From positions 1 to 14,948 of the forward strand of contig CAYXIM010000046.1 of the NCBI GenBank assembly GCA_964465385.1: a stretch of 14,948 nucleotides of DNA. The letters run 5' to 3'. The notes under the pieces are model-generated. The model did not search any database. It saw only the letters and a list, made by a program, of their open reading frames with translations, and was not told the origin of the DNA. Every line of letters begins with the position of its first letter. Position 1 is the stretch's first letter. The stretch is from JAAYBY01 sp964465385 (GTDB lineage Bacteria > Bacillota > Clostridia > Saccharofermentanales > UBA5734). Position numbers and translations under genes: made by a program. Positions 13,850 through 14,948 of the stretch are shown piece after piece.

Positions 13850-14881
13850 TTGTCCCAAGCACAATTTCCACTTTCACCCAAAGATCTTGAAGGCTTGGCA
13901 CGCCTTGGATCTTTTGTGCCCGATGCCATTTTCGACGTACACGCTCACCTCTATGACTGTTCGTTTGCGCCCACCATGGCTACACCAGAATCTGTGTTTC
14001 GCCGCTGTGGATCAAAGGTGACGGTATCCACCTTCCACGAATTGCAAGGCCCCCTCTACGGGGCGAACAAACACGTTCGCCTCAACATCGTCAGCTTGCC
14101 TGATGCCACCATGGTCGACTTGTCAAACGGTTACCGGCAAGCCGCCACTGTTTTTCTCAAGGAGCAGTTGGACGCACACCCGGACTGTGTCGGTGAGGTG
14201 TTTGTCCTGCCAGAGGATACGGTTGATGCCCTGGAAGCCCAGCTGGTGCATCCCAATATCAAGGGTTTCAAATGTTATCACCTAGCCGCCAAAGAAAAAC
14301 CGACCTGGCAGCAGGACATTGATGCCTACCTGCCTGAAGCCGCCTGGCAGGTAGCCGATGACCGGGGCCTTTGCATCACCCTTCACATGGTCAAAGACCG
14401 GGCCCTGGCAGATCCGGGCAACCTAGCCTACATCCAGCGCATGTGCCGCAAGTACCCGCGGGCCCGTTTGATCCTGGCCCATTGTGCCCGCAGCTTTGCT
14501 GCCTGGACGGCTATTGACAGCATCCGCCACCTGGCCGACTACCCCAATGCGTATGTTGATTTGTCTGCCGTGTGTGAATCTCCGGCCATGGTTGAGATCA
14601 TCCGCCAGTTAGGGGTTGGCCGGGTCTTGTGGGGCAGTGATTTTCCTATTTCCCTGATCCGTGGAAAATGTGTTTCTGTATCTGACGGGTTTTTATGGCT
14701 GGAAGAAGATCACCTGGCCTTGGAGCGCCCAGCCCCTCTGCCTGATTTAATGTATGTGGGACTGGAAAACCTGCTGGCTGTCCAGCAAGCAGCCTATCTG
14801 TCTCAGCTGTCAGACAAGGACATCGAAGCCATCTTCTATGACAACGCAGCCACTCTTTTTGATGGAGCCGGTGCTGGCTAA
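13850..14881 (+). CDS. Metal-dependent amidohydrolase (Amidohydro_2-like TIM barrel)
   Basis: A 343-residue cytosolic hydrolase of the amidohydrolase superfamily. Metal ligands appear in order: FDVHAHL (His31, His33), a strand ending GFKCYH (Lys141, His144), LHMVKD (His179), LAHCARS (His211) and LWGSDFP (Asp264). This set matches the Amidohydro_2 branch, whose members hydrolyse lactones, decarboxylate or hydrate ring acids. Its position behind a sugar importer suggests action on an imported sugar lactone, uronate derivative or similar, but this is inference. I choose the TTG at 13850 because AAAGGAG (13834-13840) lies nine bases before it. A TTG at 13826 is in frame but overlaps the upstream stop and has no ribosome binding site. 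The C-terminus (YDNAATLF) is typical, so the gene is complete. Confidence 0.82.
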   Translation: MSQAQFPLSPKDLEGLARLGSFVPDAIFDVHAHLYDCSFAPTMATPESVFRRCGSKVTVSTFHELQGPLYGANKHVRLNIVSLPDATMVDLSNGYRQAATVFLKEQLDAHPDCVGEVFVLPEDTVDALEAQLVHPNIKGFKCYHLAAKEKPTWQQDIDAYLPEAAWQVADDRGLCITLHMVKDRALADPGNLAYIQRMCRKYPRARLILAHCARSFAAWTAIDSIRHLADYPNAYVDLSAVCESPAMVEIIRQLGVGRVLWGSDFPISLIRGKCVSVSDGFLWLEEDHLALERPAPLPDLMYVGLENLLAVQQAAYLSQLSDKDIEAIFYDNAATLFDGAGAG

Positions 14882-14907
14882 AAACCAAAGCCAAGGAGGA
14901 CAATACC

Positions 14908-14948
14908 TTGATAGGACGTGTGCTTTCTGAATCAGACCGTTCGCGCAT
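14908..14948 (+). CDS. Start of a further operon gene, cut by the window edge
   Basis: AAGGAGG at 14893-14899 lies eight bases before a TTG at 14908, and the frame stays open to the window end, giving (M)IGRVLSESDRSR. The spacing and the 26-base gap after the amidohydrolase stop are those of the next gene in the same operon. Thirteen residues are too few to assign a family. Confidence 0.5.
   Translation, partial: MIGRVLSESDRSR

Overview
The window looks like chromosomal DNA from an anaerobic Firmicute of the Clostridia type, with G+C visibly above 50%. The grounds are: strong AAGGAGG-type ribosome binding sites, frequent GTG and TTG starts, Gram-positive-style lipoproteins, an MBOAT/DHHW/DUF4358 cell-surface cassette, a clostridial-looking ABC-2 exporter, and a sugar importer with no ATPase gene beside it. 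No rRNA, tRNA, CRISPR array, integrase or complete insertion sequence is visible.

Layout. At 86-550 there is an AhpD/carboxymuconolactone-decarboxylase-type peroxidase. At 570-684 follows a compact, strongly foldable leader whose closing stem covers the ribosome binding site of the next gene. That gene opens a three-gene set (685-3721): a DUF4358 lipoprotein, an MBOAT O-acyltransferase and a DHHW/AlgJ-like protein, which probably O-acetylate an extracytoplasmic glycan together. Facing it is a SWIM zinc-finger gene that has lost its 5' half (3727-4155). Next on the minus strand is azlCD (4309-5351), a branched-chain amino acid exporter with a good promoter. Divergent from it is an operon of an unrecognised 359-residue protein and a two-gene ABC-2 exporter (5529-8300).

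Positions 8301-8665 hold no convincing gene. The first ~245 bases look like a structured non-coding block, possibly the debris of a mobile element or an RNA gene. The rest carries a good promoter for a CAP-domain (YkwD-like) lipoprotein (8666-9535), which converges on a DUF554 membrane protein (9543-10238, minus). The last third (10577 to the end) is a carbohydrate uptake operon: solute-binding lipoprotein, a 16-bp intercistronic hairpin, two CUT1-type permeases, a metal-dependent amidohydrolase, and the first codons of a further gene cut by the window edge. Its ATPase is not in the window and may be a shared MsmX-type subunit.

The most interesting items are the branched leader at 570-684, the orphan non-coding block at 8301-8545, the truncated SWIM gene, and the pairing of an amidohydrolase with a sugar importer. 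I found no clear defence system or wholly new multi-gene machine.
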